64,000 nt of DNA from Branchipolynoe longqiensis (taxonomy: Eukaryota; Annelida; Polychaeta; Phyllodocida; Polynoidae). The notes below the pieces were generated by a model. It had not been told where the DNA came from, did not search any database, and was given only the letters and a program-made list of their open reading frames with translations. Shown here piece after piece: positions 23,311 to 33,479 of this stretch. Position 1 is the stretch's first letter. Every line of letters starts with the position of its first letter. The translations under genes and the position numbers were made by a program. The stretch is taken from the NCBI GenBank assembly GCA_030323885.1, contig CM059198.1, positions 11,012,462-11,076,461 of the forward strand. Direction: 5' to 3'.

Positions 23311-23749
23311 CTATATGAGGCATATGCATATCTATAAATAAGACTATGCCAACATTAAAATTGTTCTTTAATTTAAATAGTGTAAATGACTGAAATTAGG
23401 GATGGCTGGAAGACCGTTGCATCGGTGTTGAAGATAGATTGTAATCATGAAGAAAAATGCTTACCTGAAAAAAAGGACGCACTCTACATATCAAAGTTAC
23501 GAAAAGTTATGTGATATATTCAACAATTATCTTAGCTGGAGCGGTGGTTGGTTCGTGTGAGAGGCTACGACATTGTTTCTATATATACAGTTGCCAACCA
23601 CCTCGTCCATTGGCCCTAACTCACCTCAGTAGTTAGCACCTGAACTCACCCACCCTCCACATTGCTACAACTACAGCCACCCAGGTGGCCAATTTTGGTT
23701 CTAATCATGGGAACGGACAATTTGTTATGCAAGTTTCTCACCATTGTTA

Positions 23750-23870
23750 AAGTTCCATAGTCTGATGAAAGACTAACATTGTCTAAACCAAAACACTTAC
23801 CTAGAATTGATCCTAGATGTTCATCTTAGATATCAGTGCAGCTACATATGTATAGTATAACGAGTTATGC
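23750..23870. mobile_element. Fragment of the TTAA-type short element
   Basis: GTTAAAGTTCCATAGTCTGATGAAAG and AAACCAAAACACTTACCTAGA match the left part of the elements at 19850 and 34749 (reverse). The right half is missing. Confidence 0.55.
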
Positions 23871-23930
23871 ACATATTATTTAGGCGGTGCATTGTGTTCC
23901 TCCTAGCTGATTTTCCGCTGTCGATGGAAA

Positions 23931-24215
23931 ATGAGCTCGACCAGTGCAGTGCTTGGTAACCCGGGCGACGACCGAGCTGGAATGGTGTTTTGTGCAGTTG
24001 TACATTTCATGAAAGCTGCCTGCAAAAGTTTTGAAGTGCTGCGGGCTTTTGCAAGTTACCAGCGGCACTCTCTCTGGGAGCAAATAGAAGTTTCACACCA
24101 GCAAGAACATGTCCAAACAGGCGCAAAACTATTTGTCCCTGCAGTGGCTGGTGGGGAGATGTTCTATACATCAATCACCCTTAATGCTGCCACCGTGACA
24201 TGGTTTCCTGTTTAG
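23931..24215 (+). CDS. Unrecognised 94-codon open frame
   Basis: The frame starts at ATG 23931, directly upstream of GTAACCCGGGCGAC, which itself resembles an X-box (23955-23968). It ends TGGTTTCCTGTTTAG. It has an ordinary mix of residues and does not resemble the element proteins in this window. No domain is recognised and there is no splice or polyadenylation support. It may be a chance ORF. Confidence 0.12.
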   Translation: MSSTSAVLGNPGDDRAGMVFCAVVHFMKAACKSFEVLRAFASYQRHSLWEQIEVSHQQEHVQTGAKLFVPAVAGGEMFYTSITLNAATVTWFPV

Positions 24216-24309
24216 GGTTTGCTCCCTTAGCCTTCGGTTCTGTCAAGAACCTGTACCACAAGGCAGTGGTTTACAACTCTGCAGGGCAGGGCCGTCAAAC
24301 TCCCTGAGG

Positions 24310-24733
24310 TATTGCAATACCTGCAATACCTGCATATGCACACACCCATATATACCCATGCATACCCACATATTCCCATATATACCTATGTATATCCATA
24401 TATACCCATATATGGATATACATACTTACCTATACTGAATACACAGATATACGTACCTATACTGTATACACAGATATATGCCCATACTTACCTATACTGT
24501 ATACACAGTATAGGTACTGTGTATACATACTTACCTATACTGTATACACAGATATATGCCCATGCACACCCATATGCACCCATATGTACCTATATATACC
24601 CATGTATACCCATGTATACCTATGCATACCCATATGCACCCATATGCACCCATGTGCACCCATATGCACCCATATATACCCATGTATACCCATATACACC
24701 CATATATACCCATGCATGCTAATATTTACCCAT
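24310..24733. repeat. TACCCATA satellite, segment 1
   Basis: About 420 bp of (ATAT/ATGC/ATGT)ACCC units, read as TACCCATA with an 8-10 bp period, with a variant TACTGTATACACAGATATA block near 24440-24550. It borders the 3' end of the RTE-like LINE. Long Tyr/Pro/His open frames on both strands come from the repeat. Confidence 0.9.
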
Positions 24734-27423
24734 ATCATCATCATCATCATGCTGTCGGTCGCGATGCGACAAAGACTGCTTTCATTACTTGACTGCCGCT
24801 CTCCATTTAGCTCTCTGCTGTGAGAGTTGCGTCCATGAGTCGGTCTTAATGTCTCTCAGCTTCAGGTTTCTCTTGATGGTATCCCTGAACCGGAGACGGG
24901 GGCGCCCTCTCTTTCTGTAGCCAGAAGACAGTTGAGAATAGAGGATCTGCTTTGGTAGCCTGTCTGATGACATCCTCATGAGGTGTCCAGTCCACCGGAG
25001 ATTCTTTTTGATCAGAAGATCTTCCATAGAGGGCAGCCCCATCCGTTCGAGTATTTCCTTATTCGTCACTTTGTCCTTCCAGGTTAGCCTCATGATTGAA
25101 CGCAGATGTCGCATCATGAAGGCATGCAGCTTTTTCACCTGCCGTCTGTACACTGTCCAGGCCTCAGCTCCGTATAGTAGGGTGGATAGCACGATTGCGC
25201 GGTAGATCTTACCTTTGACCCGAATGGACACATGGTGGTTGTTCCAGAGTCTCTGGCGTAGTCGGCCAAAAGATGCGCTAGCCTTGGCCATCCTCCTCTG
25301 TATCTCAGCATCAATGCGTCCATCACTTGATATAGTGCTTCCGAGATAGGTGAATTCCGGAACAGAGTTCAGCTTGTTTCCGTCAACCATGATCTCCTCC
25401 TCTCGGGTTCTTGTAGAGTTGGGTTGGTACAGCACCTCCGTCTTCTTGATGTTAATTTTCAGGCCAAACTTCTTTGATGCATCGGAGAAAGCGTCCACTA
25501 TTTTCTGGGTCTCTTCAGCAGAGTGGGCAACCAGTGCACTGTCATCTGCGAATAGTAGCTCTCTCACCAGTATCTGAGTAGTCTTGGTCTTCGCTCTGAA
25601 GTGTGCGACATTGAATAGGTCAGCGCTCTGTCTGGACTGTATATAGATGCCATCCCCCATGTCTCGGAAAGCCTCGTCTAGCATTGCTGATAGGAAGATG
25701 GAGAAGAGCGTGGGGGCCAGTACACAACCTTGCTTGACCCCATTGGTAACCCCGAACGATTCCGAGACTTCCCCTCCAGCACTAACGTTTGCCATCATTC
25801 CTGTATGTAGAGCCTCGATCATAGTTGTGAACTTCTCTGGGCATCCATACTTCCTCAGTAGCTGCCATAGCCCGGTCCTCCCGACTGTATCAAATGCCTT
25901 AGTGAAATCGACAAATACCATGTACAGTGGTCGGTCCTGCTCAATGCACTTTTCTTGTAGCTGTCGGAGACAAAATATCATATCCACAGTGCTCCAGTTA
26001 CCTCTGAAGCCACACTGTGACTCTGGAACTACACCAGGTGTTATGTGAATAGATAGTCTGTTGAGTAGGATCCTGGCGAAGATCTTCCCTGCTATGGAAA
26101 GAAGAGAGATTCCTTTATAGTTCCCACAGTCTGTTCGATCACCTTTCTTGTAGATGGTTACAATGCTGGCATCCTTCCATGCTTGGGGTACAGAACCCTC
26201 CTCCCAGGCATTGGTGATTAGTTGGTGCAGTCTGTTGAGCAGATTGTCTCCTCCATGCTTCCATACCTCGGCAGGAATTCCATCACCCCCAGGTGCTTTG
26301 CCATCTTTCAGGCTGGCGATTGCTCTAGCCATCTCATCCATGGTTGGAATCTCATCGAGGCATGTTTTGGTAATGCGCTGCTGGATGTTGTTCAGAGCTT
26401 CGTGATCTATGTCACCAGGGACGTTGAGTAGCTTCTGGAAGTGTTCGCTCCATCTTGCCACAACTCTCTTGCTGTCGGAAAAGGTCTCCGTTCCATCTGT
26501 TGATTTCAGGTGAACAGGTCCCTTCTTCACGGGTCCCCACACTTCCTTCAGTCCGCTGTAGAAGCCCTTCATGTTGTTTCTGTCTGCAGCTCTCTGCAGC
26601 TCCTCTGCCTTCATTTCCCACCAGTCTGACTTCAATGCACGGGTGCATTTTTGTAGCAATCTGCAGGCATCTTTGTATGCTGCAGTGGTGGATCTAGTGT
26701 TCCTGGTCTGCAACACTCTCTGGTGGGCTTGGTCTCTTCTGCTCATAAGATTCTGTAGCTCCTGATTGTTGGGGTCGAACCAGTCCTGATGTTTTCTGTC
26801 TGGCTTGCCGAGATAGGTTTTAGCTGTGTTGTATACAACCTGCTGCAACGCTGCCCATTCCTCGTCTGGTGTTGGGCTTTCCTTCTCCTCCCATTGTGCG
26901 AGAGCACTGTCCATCTCCCGCTCGAAGCTCTCCCTGTGACTGATGGTACTTAATTTTGCTGTGTTGAGCTTTGTCGGTTTATTTGTCCCTTGCCTGTTGT
27001 GTTTTTCTCGTATTCTGAATGCCACTTTTGACCTTAGCATCTGGTGATCGGTCCAGCAGTTAGCTCCACGCATGGCTCGAGTACTGTGGATGTCCATCTT
27101 ATCCCGGCACCTTGTGATGATGAAGTCGATCATATGCCAGTGCCTGGAACGAGGATGCATCCAAGTGGTCTTGCGTTCATCCTTCTGCTTGAACATGGTG
27201 TTTGTCACTATCAGTTCGAACTCAGAGCACAAAGCCAGTAGGAGCTCACCATTGGAGTTGCATTTCCCGATTCCATGTTTGCCCATGACCAAGGGCCACT
27301 TGTCAATGTCTCTTCCGATCCTTGCATTGAAGTCTCCTATCAGCAGTAGCTTATCAGTGTGAGGGATGTCACTGAGCGTACTTGCCAGCTGGTTGTTGTA
27401 GAAGGCCTCCTTGTTATCATCCC
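24734..27423 (-). mobile_element. RTE-like LINE, 5'-truncated, inserted in satellite
   Basis: The element lies between two segments of the same satellite. Its 3' untranslated part is only about 50 bp and ends in a run of (ATG)n on the minus strand (plus 24734-24750), which fits RTE-clade LINEs. CCCATAT occurs on both sides, but that word belongs to the satellite and cannot be proven as a target duplication. The 5' end is cut inside the endonuclease domain. Confidence 0.8.
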
Positions 27424-27586
27424 ATATATACCCTGGATATACCCATACGTACCCATGTTTACCCATACATACCCATACGTACCCATATATAGCCATACAT
27501 ACCCTTATATACCCACGTATACCCATATATACCCATGCCAACCCGTATATACCCATTTTACCTCGGTACTCCACATCCTTCTCCAT
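24785..27586 (-). CDS. RTE-like LINE endonuclease/reverse transcriptase, intact but 5'-truncated
   Basis: The frame is uninterrupted for 933 codons. The first 55 or so codons are satellite sequence read through (Tyr-Met-Gly repeats). Element protein starts near 27420 within the endonuclease: LLIGDFNARIGRD, TTWMHPRSRHWHMIDFII and NCWTDHQML are the D/N, W and DH motifs of APE-type enzymes. RT follows with IYKKGDRTDCGNYKGISLLS, SQCGFRGNWSTVDMI, MVFVDFTKAFDTVGR, GVKQGCVLAPTLFSIFL and the catalytic LLFADDSAL. The C-terminus has LYGAEAWTVYRR, RWTGHLMRM and a basic end. The enzyme would nick DNA and copy its own RNA there. An open RT frame implies a young insertion. Clade is inferred from motif style and the short 3' end. 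Confidence 0.85.
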   Translation of the reverse strand: MEKDVEYRGKMGIYGLAWVYMGIRGYIRVCMAIYGYVWVCMGKHGYVWVYPGYIWDDNKEAFYNNQLASTLSDIPHTDKLLLIGDFNARIGRDIDKWPLVMGKHGIGKCNSNGELLLALCSEFELIVTNTMFKQKDERKTTWMHPRSRHWHMIDFIITRCRDKMDIHSTRAMRGANCWTDHQMLRSKVAFRIREKHNRQGTNKPTKLNTAKLSTISHRESFEREMDSALAQWEEKESPTPDEEWAALQQVVYNTAKTYLGKPDRKHQDWFDPNNQELQNLMSRRDQAHQRVLQTRNTRSTTAAYKDACRLLQKCTRALKSDWWEMKAEELQRAADRNNMKGFYSGLKEVWGPVKKGPVHLKSTDGTETFSDSKRVVARWSEHFQKLLNVPGDIDHEALNNIQQRITKTCLDEIPTMDEMARAIASLKDGKAPGGDGIPAEVWKHGGDNLLNRLHQLITNAWEEGSVPQAWKDASIVTIYKKGDRTDCGNYKGISLLSIAGKIFARILLNRLSIHITPGVVPESQCGFRGNWSTVDMIFCLRQLQEKCIEQDRPLYMVFVDFTKAFDTVGRTGLWQLLRKYGCPEKFTTMIEALHTGMMANVSAGGEVSESFGVTNGVKQGCVLAPTLFSIFLSAMLDEAFRDMGDGIYIQSRQSADLFNVAHFRAKTKTTQILVRELLFADDSALVAHSAEETQKIVDAFSDASKKFGLKINIKKTEVLYQPNSTRTREEEIMVDGNKLNSVPEFTYLGSTISSDGRIDAEIQRRMAKASASFGRLRQRLWNNHHVSIRVKGKIYRAIVLSTLLYGAEAWTVYRRQVKKLHAFMMRHLRSIMRLTWKDKVTNKEILERMGLPSMEDLLIKKNLRWTGHLMRMSSDRLPKQILYSQLSSGYRKRGRPRLRFRDTIKRNLKLRDIKTDSWTQLSQQRAKWRAAVK
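27424..27554. repeat. TACCCATA satellite, segment 2
   Basis: CCCATATATACCCTGGATATACCCATACGTACCC and similar units lie between the LINE 5' end and the left terminus of the DIRS element. It is the same repeat as 24310-24733 and 33011-33320. Confidence 0.9.
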
Positions 27587-28121
27587 GGGCTACTCATAGC
27601 CCAGGGAGAAGGAAGCACATCCGGGTCCAGCAATTAGCATAATCAGCTCACAGCAGTAAGATGCGTTGTCAGCAGCTCAGGCAGTCTTTTCTACATTTAC
27701 TACAAAACCAAACAGGTTAGTATCTTTGGCAGGATGTTTGGCAGGAGCCAGTTACATTGTTGAGGATTCATTCCCTGGGTCTCAATAAGATTCCCCATTT
27801 GTGATTCTCGTTAAGGCATACCTCTGAGTCCTATGGTATTTTCTGCAACTTGTTGGCGAAAAAGCCACAGGTGGGAGAAGTTTATAGGTAGTTAGAGTGT
27901 GGGAGGGAACTTCTACAATGGTCGCTATCCCTTATTTGGATCGGTTGGTTACCCATACCGTGATCCTGCGACTGTCGGTTAGCCATACACCTGAGTTAAA
28001 AATTGATTTAACACCATCAAATACACACCTAGTATAATTATATACTCTAATCATCAGTGTGCTATTCCACCTAAGACAATGCCTAATCATTGTTCTTCTT
28101 TTTACTCACAGTCTCGGAGCC

Positions 28122-29450
28122 ATGGCTACAAAGCGGAGTAAGGCAGAGGCAACTCACTCACTCAGTGTGGATGAAGATGCCACACTGCCTGCATGGGTTC
28201 AAAGGTCGCCCTTGCCAGAACAAGGGCATTCTGAGGATACTGGCCCCAGCCACACTGATAGGGACCTAGATGAGCAGGTTGCCAGGCTTGTGCAACAGAA
28301 GATGGAAGACATGTTACCATCTAGAGCAAGAACGTCAAAGAAAAGGCAAACAAACGTCCCGCAAGACTCTGATGAGTCGGAATGGGAGGACTTTTCGGAA
28401 GATCAGGCCTCAACAGATGAGGACTCAGAGGACAAAAAGAGACAATTCCTCAGAAGGAGATGAGTACACGAGAGCCAGTAAAAGGAAGGCCCTCATGGAG
28501 AAGACTATGAACAAGTCTAAGAAGAGGAGGAAACACAAGTCTTCCTCTTCGGACTCATTGTCAGACTCATCGACGACAAGTTCAGACTCTGCCACCAAGC
28601 AATCTGGCAAATATGCTAAATTGTGTGGGAAGGAAATGAAAAAGTGTAAAGTGCTGAGACGCAAGAAAATACACATAACAACGCTTAAATGAGGAGGACC
28701 ATTCAAGGCCACTTTAACACCTTCAAACCAGTGGAGGTCATAATCAAGATCCCAGAGAAATTCACAGGAATTAAAGGAATTCCGGAATCCGCCATCAAAG
28801 AGATGCATCCTGAGGTTAAACTCAGTGAAGAGAGGAAAAGTTTGAGGGGTACTCTCAGCTCTTACAGCCATTGCACCCATCACCAACAGGATGATGGCAC
28901 AGAACAAATTCTCATCACTCTGTGATGATATGAATGGAGGAATTGCGTTACTAACAGCAACCAGCAACTTCCTCTCTTACAGACGGTTTGAGAACAAATT
29001 TAAAGCAGTCTGCACAGACGCTGGAAAGAAGGTGGTGCCGTCCAAGAAGATTACCGACAATGATGGAAAGGAATACACACTATTCCTAGTAAGCCGCTAG
29101 ATAAGGGCAAGATGTTCGGCAGACAACTACAATACTTGTTTAAGCAAGTGGAGACCAGCTCCAAGTGTGGAAAACACATGGAAACTGACAAAAAGAAATC
29201 GGCTGACAGCAACTCCAACCGCTTCAAGAAGCTGAGGCCAGATTTTCGCAATCGAAGAACCAGCCAACGAGGAGGCTGGTTCGGAACCAACTTCAGCTTC
29301 CAAGCCAGAGGAGGGGGCTCGAACGACGGGAACAGGCCCTTCAAAGGGAGTTCAATGCTCAGAAGCCATTCCCCCACCCAGGGAACAAATAGAGGTGGCG
29401 ATGCAAACAATACCAATCGTAACAGTAAGCAATACCTTTCAAGCCGGTAA
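28122..29450 (+). pseudogene. gag: DIRS gag-like ORF, broken
   Basis: The start is ATG 28122. The first part is acidic with Ser/Glu/Asp-rich stretches (DEDSEDKKRQ). An A-run slip near 28434-28438 shifts the frame into a very basic Lys/Ser-rich part (KSKKRRKHKSSSSDSLSDSS, up to 28692). Further short frames follow, ending with a Gly/Asn/Arg-rich tail at 29112-29450 (RRTSQRGGWFGTNF). Size, charge pattern and place before RT fit DIRS gag, though no zinc motif is visible. Confidence 0.6.
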
Positions 29451-30164
29451 CCTCAATAACTGTTTTTCAGCATGGAATAAAGTTACAGATAACTTAACTA
29501 TCCTTATCCTAGCAGAAGGGGTAAGGATTTCATTAATAGAAGAACCTATTCAAAATAGAATACCATTTCCATATAGTTTTCACGGTTCAGAACATGAAGC
29601 ATTAAACAAGCATGTCCTTAAGTTTTGAGAAAAGGGCATTATAGAACCAACACTACACGTTGCTGGGGAATTCATCTCGAATATTTTCCCAAGACCGAAA
29701 CCAAACGGGAATGTTAGACTAATCTTAGACCTAACTTTATTTAATCAATTTTTACAATACAAATATTAAAATTTTTTTTGTTAGAAACAGCAAGAGACTT
29801 AGTCACACAAAGGAGTTGGCTAGCCAGAGTTGACCTTAAAGATGCATACTACACAGTGCCTATCTATAGACATGATGTAAAGTATTTTAAAATTCTGTTG
29901 AAATGGCAAACTTTATGAGTTCACATGTATGCCAAATGGACTGGAATCTTTTCGCTAATGGCTAGGTAAGGACATATCATGTTCCCATACATTAATGATT
30001 CATTTATTGTCGCGCAAACACAACAACAATGCAAAGCAGCAGTAGATCAATTATGTAAAACATTTACAAATTTAGGTTTTTATATACATGAAACTAAATC
30101 AGTACTAACACTAACAAACAAACTAAAGTTTCAGTTTTTTTTTATTGACACCATATCTCGTTAA
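29415..30164 (+). pseudogene. DIRS reverse transcriptase, 5' part
   Basis: Motifs in order: the stretch before FSAWNKVT, then a stop near 29628, then IFPRPKPNGNVRLILDLTLFN (the RT fingers block), a frameshift near 29765, SWLARVDLKDAYYTVPI (motif A), a disturbed CMPNGL region, and PYINDSFIV at 29985-30011. The last corresponds to the catalytic YxDD box, but the first Asp is Asn (AAT at 29994-29996). The frame ends at the TTAA junction of the nested element at 30161-30164. RT function is lost by several independent lesions. Confidence 0.75.
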
Positions 30165-30619
30165 AGGCCCTGTCACATTACGGCGTATGGCGGGAGCGTA
30201 TGGCGGCGTAGCGGCTTACGTCATATACGTCGCCATACGCCGCATACGCTACGCATATGCTACGCATACGCTACGCATACGCTACGCATACGCCACGCAT
30301 ACGCCGCCAGTGCTGCAACACGCCGGCGTATGTGAAGCCTATGATGCATACGCCGCCATACGCTTTCATAAATCCGTCCGTCCAAATTTTTTTGTGCATG
30401 CTCAAACAAACGCGACCTATGAGGGCGTATGGCCCATACTGTCAAAAAATGTCACAGCACGCTCCCATACGCTCCCATACGCTACGCATACGCTACGCAT
30501 ACGCTACGCATACGCTCTTCATACGCTCCTCATACGCTCAAACACACCCGAAAGTGGCACCCGATGGCGTACGTAGGTTTTCAATACGCTCCCGCCATAC
30601 GCCGTAATGTGACAGCCCC
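30165..30619. mobile_element. 455 bp TTAA-flanked element with internal 11 bp repeats
   Basis: TTAA lies at both borders (30161-30164 and 30620-30623). The termini are inverted: GGCCCTGTCACATTACGGCG at the left, and its complement CGCCGTAATGTGACAG followed by CCCC at the right. The similarity continues for about 35 bp (GTATGGCGGGAGCGTAT). Inside are two opposing tracts of CGCATACGCTA units, about six near 30236-30305 and five near 30478-30540. TTAA duplication is characteristic of piggyBac-like transposases. There is no ORF of its own, and the RT reading frame of the host element resumes directly after the right TTAA. Confidence 0.85.
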
Positions 30620-30623
30620 TTAA

Positions 30624-31394
30624 GAGAACAAAAAGTTGATAAATTCACAACAACATCAAACCAATTACTACAATTGAATCATACGACAAGTCCCAGTCTT
30701 GGTAGGAATAATGATAGCCTACACACCAGCTATTTTATATGGCCAGGCCCATATCAAATCCTTAGAGATAGATAAAAACTTGTCACTGACTCGTACTACA
30801 GGAAACTTCAAGCGGCCTATGACAATTTCATCAGAAGGCCAAAACGATATAATTTGGTGGCTTTCACACATAAACAACTCACCCAACCTTATTATGATGG
30901 GAGAGCCTAACACTGCAGTGACAACAGATGCTTCCTTAGAAGGCTGGGGGGCACATAGAGACCAACAGACAACAGGTGGCCGTTGGATGGAAGATGAAAT
31001 CTATGACCACATTAATGTATTAGAGCTTCAAGCCATTTATCTAGGAATCCGCAGTCTGATTCAGATCCCCAAAAACCATGTAAGAGTTCTAACAGATAAC
31101 ACAACAGCTATGGCTTACATTCGTAATATGGGAAGGACTCGCACCAAACCAGGTAACAATCTGGCTAAACTCATTTGGGATTGGGCAGAGAAAAACAAAA
31201 TATGGCTAACAGTAGCACATATTCCAGGCAGCCAAACCACTTTGGCTGACAGGAAACGTCAACACTTCCATGACCATTTAGAATGGTCATTGAACCACAA
31301 CATTTTCAACAGTATTTGTCCCAAATTGGGCAAGCCAGACATTGATCTCTTTGCATCACGCAACAACAAAAAGTTACCAAAATATGTATCTTAG
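30624..31394 (+). pseudogene. DIRS RT end and RNase H
   Basis: The reading starts just after the nested element and, after a frameshift near 30690, runs through 30699-31394. RNase H residues are visible: VTTDASLEGWGAH, INVLELQAIYLGI, VRVLTDNTTAMAYI and LADRKRQHFHD, corresponding to D, E, D and D. The segment from FNSICPKLGKPDIDLFASRNN to LPKYVS is the conserved connection seen before the recombinase in DIRS elements. It ends at TAG near 31392. Confidence 0.85.
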
Positions 31395-31490
31395 CATCCA
31401 GAGCCAGAAGCCTGGAGAGTAGATGCATTTTCCTTAATTTGGAATAATAAATTCTATTACATATTCCCGCCATTCAGCATTATCAGGAGA

Positions 31491-32634
31491 GTGGCCAGGA
31501 AGATCAAGATGGATCTCATCCAGGCAGTACTGATAGTACCAGCATGGGATACACAACCATGGCTAGTGGCAATAACATCAGCAGCAAAAGACTTGATGAG
31601 CTTCCCAAGGGAAAGGAACAACCTTCAACATCCAGGACCACTAACAGTCCATGGAGATGTGTCACCGACACCCCTTTTGGCATTCCTTTTCTAAGGAAAC
31701 ATTTAGAACAATTTGGATTAGATAAAATATCAATAGAAAGACTTATATCACATGCCTGGCGAAAAGGAGCAGTGAAATTATATACAAGTTATTTAAAGAA
31801 ATGGGGACTTCATTGCCTTCTCAAAGGAGTCAAACCGCTGAAACCTACAATAGCTCAAGTGTTATGATTTCTAAGAATATTAGAAGATGAAGGACTAGGA
31901 TTTGGTGCAATTAACGCATTATTCTAACAAAAATAGATGGACAAACAGTTGGGAAACATCAGTTAGTACACTGGTTCATTAAATCGGTGTATGAAAGAAA
32001 CCCACCCAAACCTAAATACAATAGGTTTTGCGATGCATCAATAGTATTCAACTTATTCAATTCATGGCCTAGCAACAGACATTTGTCAACGAAAGACCTA
32101 GGATTTAAATTAGCAGTTTTATTACTGCTAGTTACAGGACACAGAGGCCATACCATTGTGGCACTTTCACTAGATGGACTATAAATAGACATGGATGAAG
32201 CCATATTTGATTTACAGACATTACTTAAATCAAATCGTATAGGGGACCCACTGTCCACAGTACACATTACTCGTTTTCCGGAGGATAAACGGATATGTGT
32301 AGCTTTGGCCATTATGGCTTACATATACAAGTTATGCGGAATCAGAAATTCCAGACAACTACTAATCAGCTGTATATGGCCACATGAAGCGATCTGAAGA
32401 GGCACTCTTGCAAGGTGGACTATCAAGGTGCTTAAGCAAGCAGGAGTCAACACTGGACGCTATGCGTCTCACTCAATGCGTGGAGCCATGGTCTCCAAGG
32501 CAAGACAGTTAGGAATCTCAGTTCAAAGAATTTTTGCTCATGCAGGGTGGAGGACGGCTAGATCGTTTGCAAAACATTATAACAAACGACTGGAAAAGTC
32601 AAATGGCATGGCGACACGCCTACTCACCAACTAG
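31491..32634 (+). pseudogene. DIRS tyrosine recombinase, broken
   Basis: Segments at 31544-31867, 31987-32184, 32191-32397 and 32428-32634 together cover a tyrosine recombinase of about 350 residues. Catalytic residues are recognisable: Arg in TGHRGHTIV, the H-x-x-R pair in SHSMRGAMVS, His/Trp in FAHAGWRTAR and the nucleophilic Tyr in KHYNKRL. This enzyme would insert a circular DNA copy without target duplication. Stops near 31865 and 32184 and a break near 32395 inactivate it. Confidence 0.85.
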
Positions 32635-32719
32635 AAGCAGGCGAGAAACAAGATTAAATTATGTACTCATACATACATACTATGGTTACAACGTAAAATG
32701 ATAACAAATGAGATTACGA
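32635..32719. other. DIRS 3' untranslated segment
   Basis: An AT-rich stretch between the recombinase end and the right inverted terminus. DIRS elements often keep an internal complementary region here. I could not align one with confidence. Confidence 0.35.
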
Positions 32720-32771
32720 AAAATTCTCCGTGGGCTACGAGTAGCCAGAGGCGTAGTACCGAGGTAAAATA

Positions 32772-33009
32772 GTATAGTTATACAAATCTTACTTGGGTAC
32801 AGATGATGGATAACTGGTGTTTTCCCATTGGTACTAGCCTCGGATAGCCTCTGGTCAGGGCCCACCCACCCTACCGTACCATGATTATCATGTTTCGCTG
32901 GAACCAAATCGAAAACACGATAAGTATCCATATACTATCCGAGGCTAGTACCATGGGAAAACACCACTTATCCATCATCTGTACCCAGTTAAGATTTGTA
33001 TAACTATAC
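32772..33009. mobile_element. Palindromic TA-flanked element, 238 bp
   Basis: The left arm (32772-32847) and right arm (32934-33009) are reverse complements over about 76 bp with a few mismatches. They begin GTATAGTTATACAAATCTTA and include GGGTACAGATGATGGATAA and CTAGCCTCGGATAG. The loop of about 85 bp is unrelated. TA sits on both outer sides. The element is fitted directly against the DIRS right end, and the satellite resumes right after it. Confidence 0.88.
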
Positions 33010-33010
33010 T

Positions 33011-33320
33011 ATATATACCCATCTTTACCAATGTATTCCAATGCATACCCATATATACCGATATATACCCATGGATGCCCATATATACCCATGTATTCCA
33101 ATGTATATCCATATATACCCATGGGTACCCATATAGACCCATACATACCCAAATATACCCATGCATACCCATATGTACCCATGTATACCAATATATATAT
33201 CTGTACCCAGGTGTGTCCACTTATAAATGCATGTACCCATATAACGCATATATACCGAACTTTGCCGATATGCATCCATTCATATACACATACACCATAT
33301 ATACCAACTTGCACCCACAT
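33011..33320. repeat. TACCCATA satellite, segment 3
   Basis: ATATATACCCATCTTTACCAATGTATTCC and similar units, with an additional TTCCAATG variant that gives a roughly 30-40 bp higher rhythm. It is continuous in character with segments 1 and 2. Confidence 0.88.
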
Positions 33321-33350
33321 GCATCCTATTTACCCACATCTCTCCAATTT

Positions 33351-33450
33351 ACCCACAAATACCCACAAATACCCACAAATACCCACAAATACCCACAAAT
33401 ACCCACAAATACCCACAAATACCCACACATACCCACAAATACCCCCAACA
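33351..33450. repeat. 10 bp repeat ACCCACAAAT
   Basis: Ten nearly perfect copies of ACCCACAAAT. It looks like a recent local expansion at the edge of the TACCCATA satellite. Confidence 0.95.
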
Positions 33451-33479
33451 GACATCAGACACGGTGGCCATATCATTAT

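Larger units (their letters stand above)
27555..32770 (+). mobile_element. DIRS-type tyrosine-recombinase retrotransposon
   Basis: Order on the plus strand: gag-like ORF, RT, RNase H, tyrosine recombinase. The ends are inverted repeats. The left end (27555-27610) reads ATTTTACCTCGGTACT, then GGGCTACTCATAGCCC. The right end (32720-32770), in reverse complement, reads ATTTTACCTCGGTACT, then GGCTACTCGTAGCCC. Inverted termini and a recombinase in place of a DDE integrase define the DIRS order. All genes are broken and a 455 bp element is nested in the RT. Confidence 0.88.

Noticed and set aside
24312..24722. 136-codon Tyr/Pro/His-rich frame and its minus-strand shadows
   Set aside because: These are direct translations of the TACCCATA repeat on either strand, with no coding signature.
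28425..28967. 180-codon minus-strand open frame
   Set aside because: It is a shadow of the acidic/basic low-complexity DIRS gag on the plus strand.
33351..33450. CRISPR-like regular repeat
   Set aside because: The repeat is a 10 bp unit without spacers, a simple microsatellite in animal DNA.
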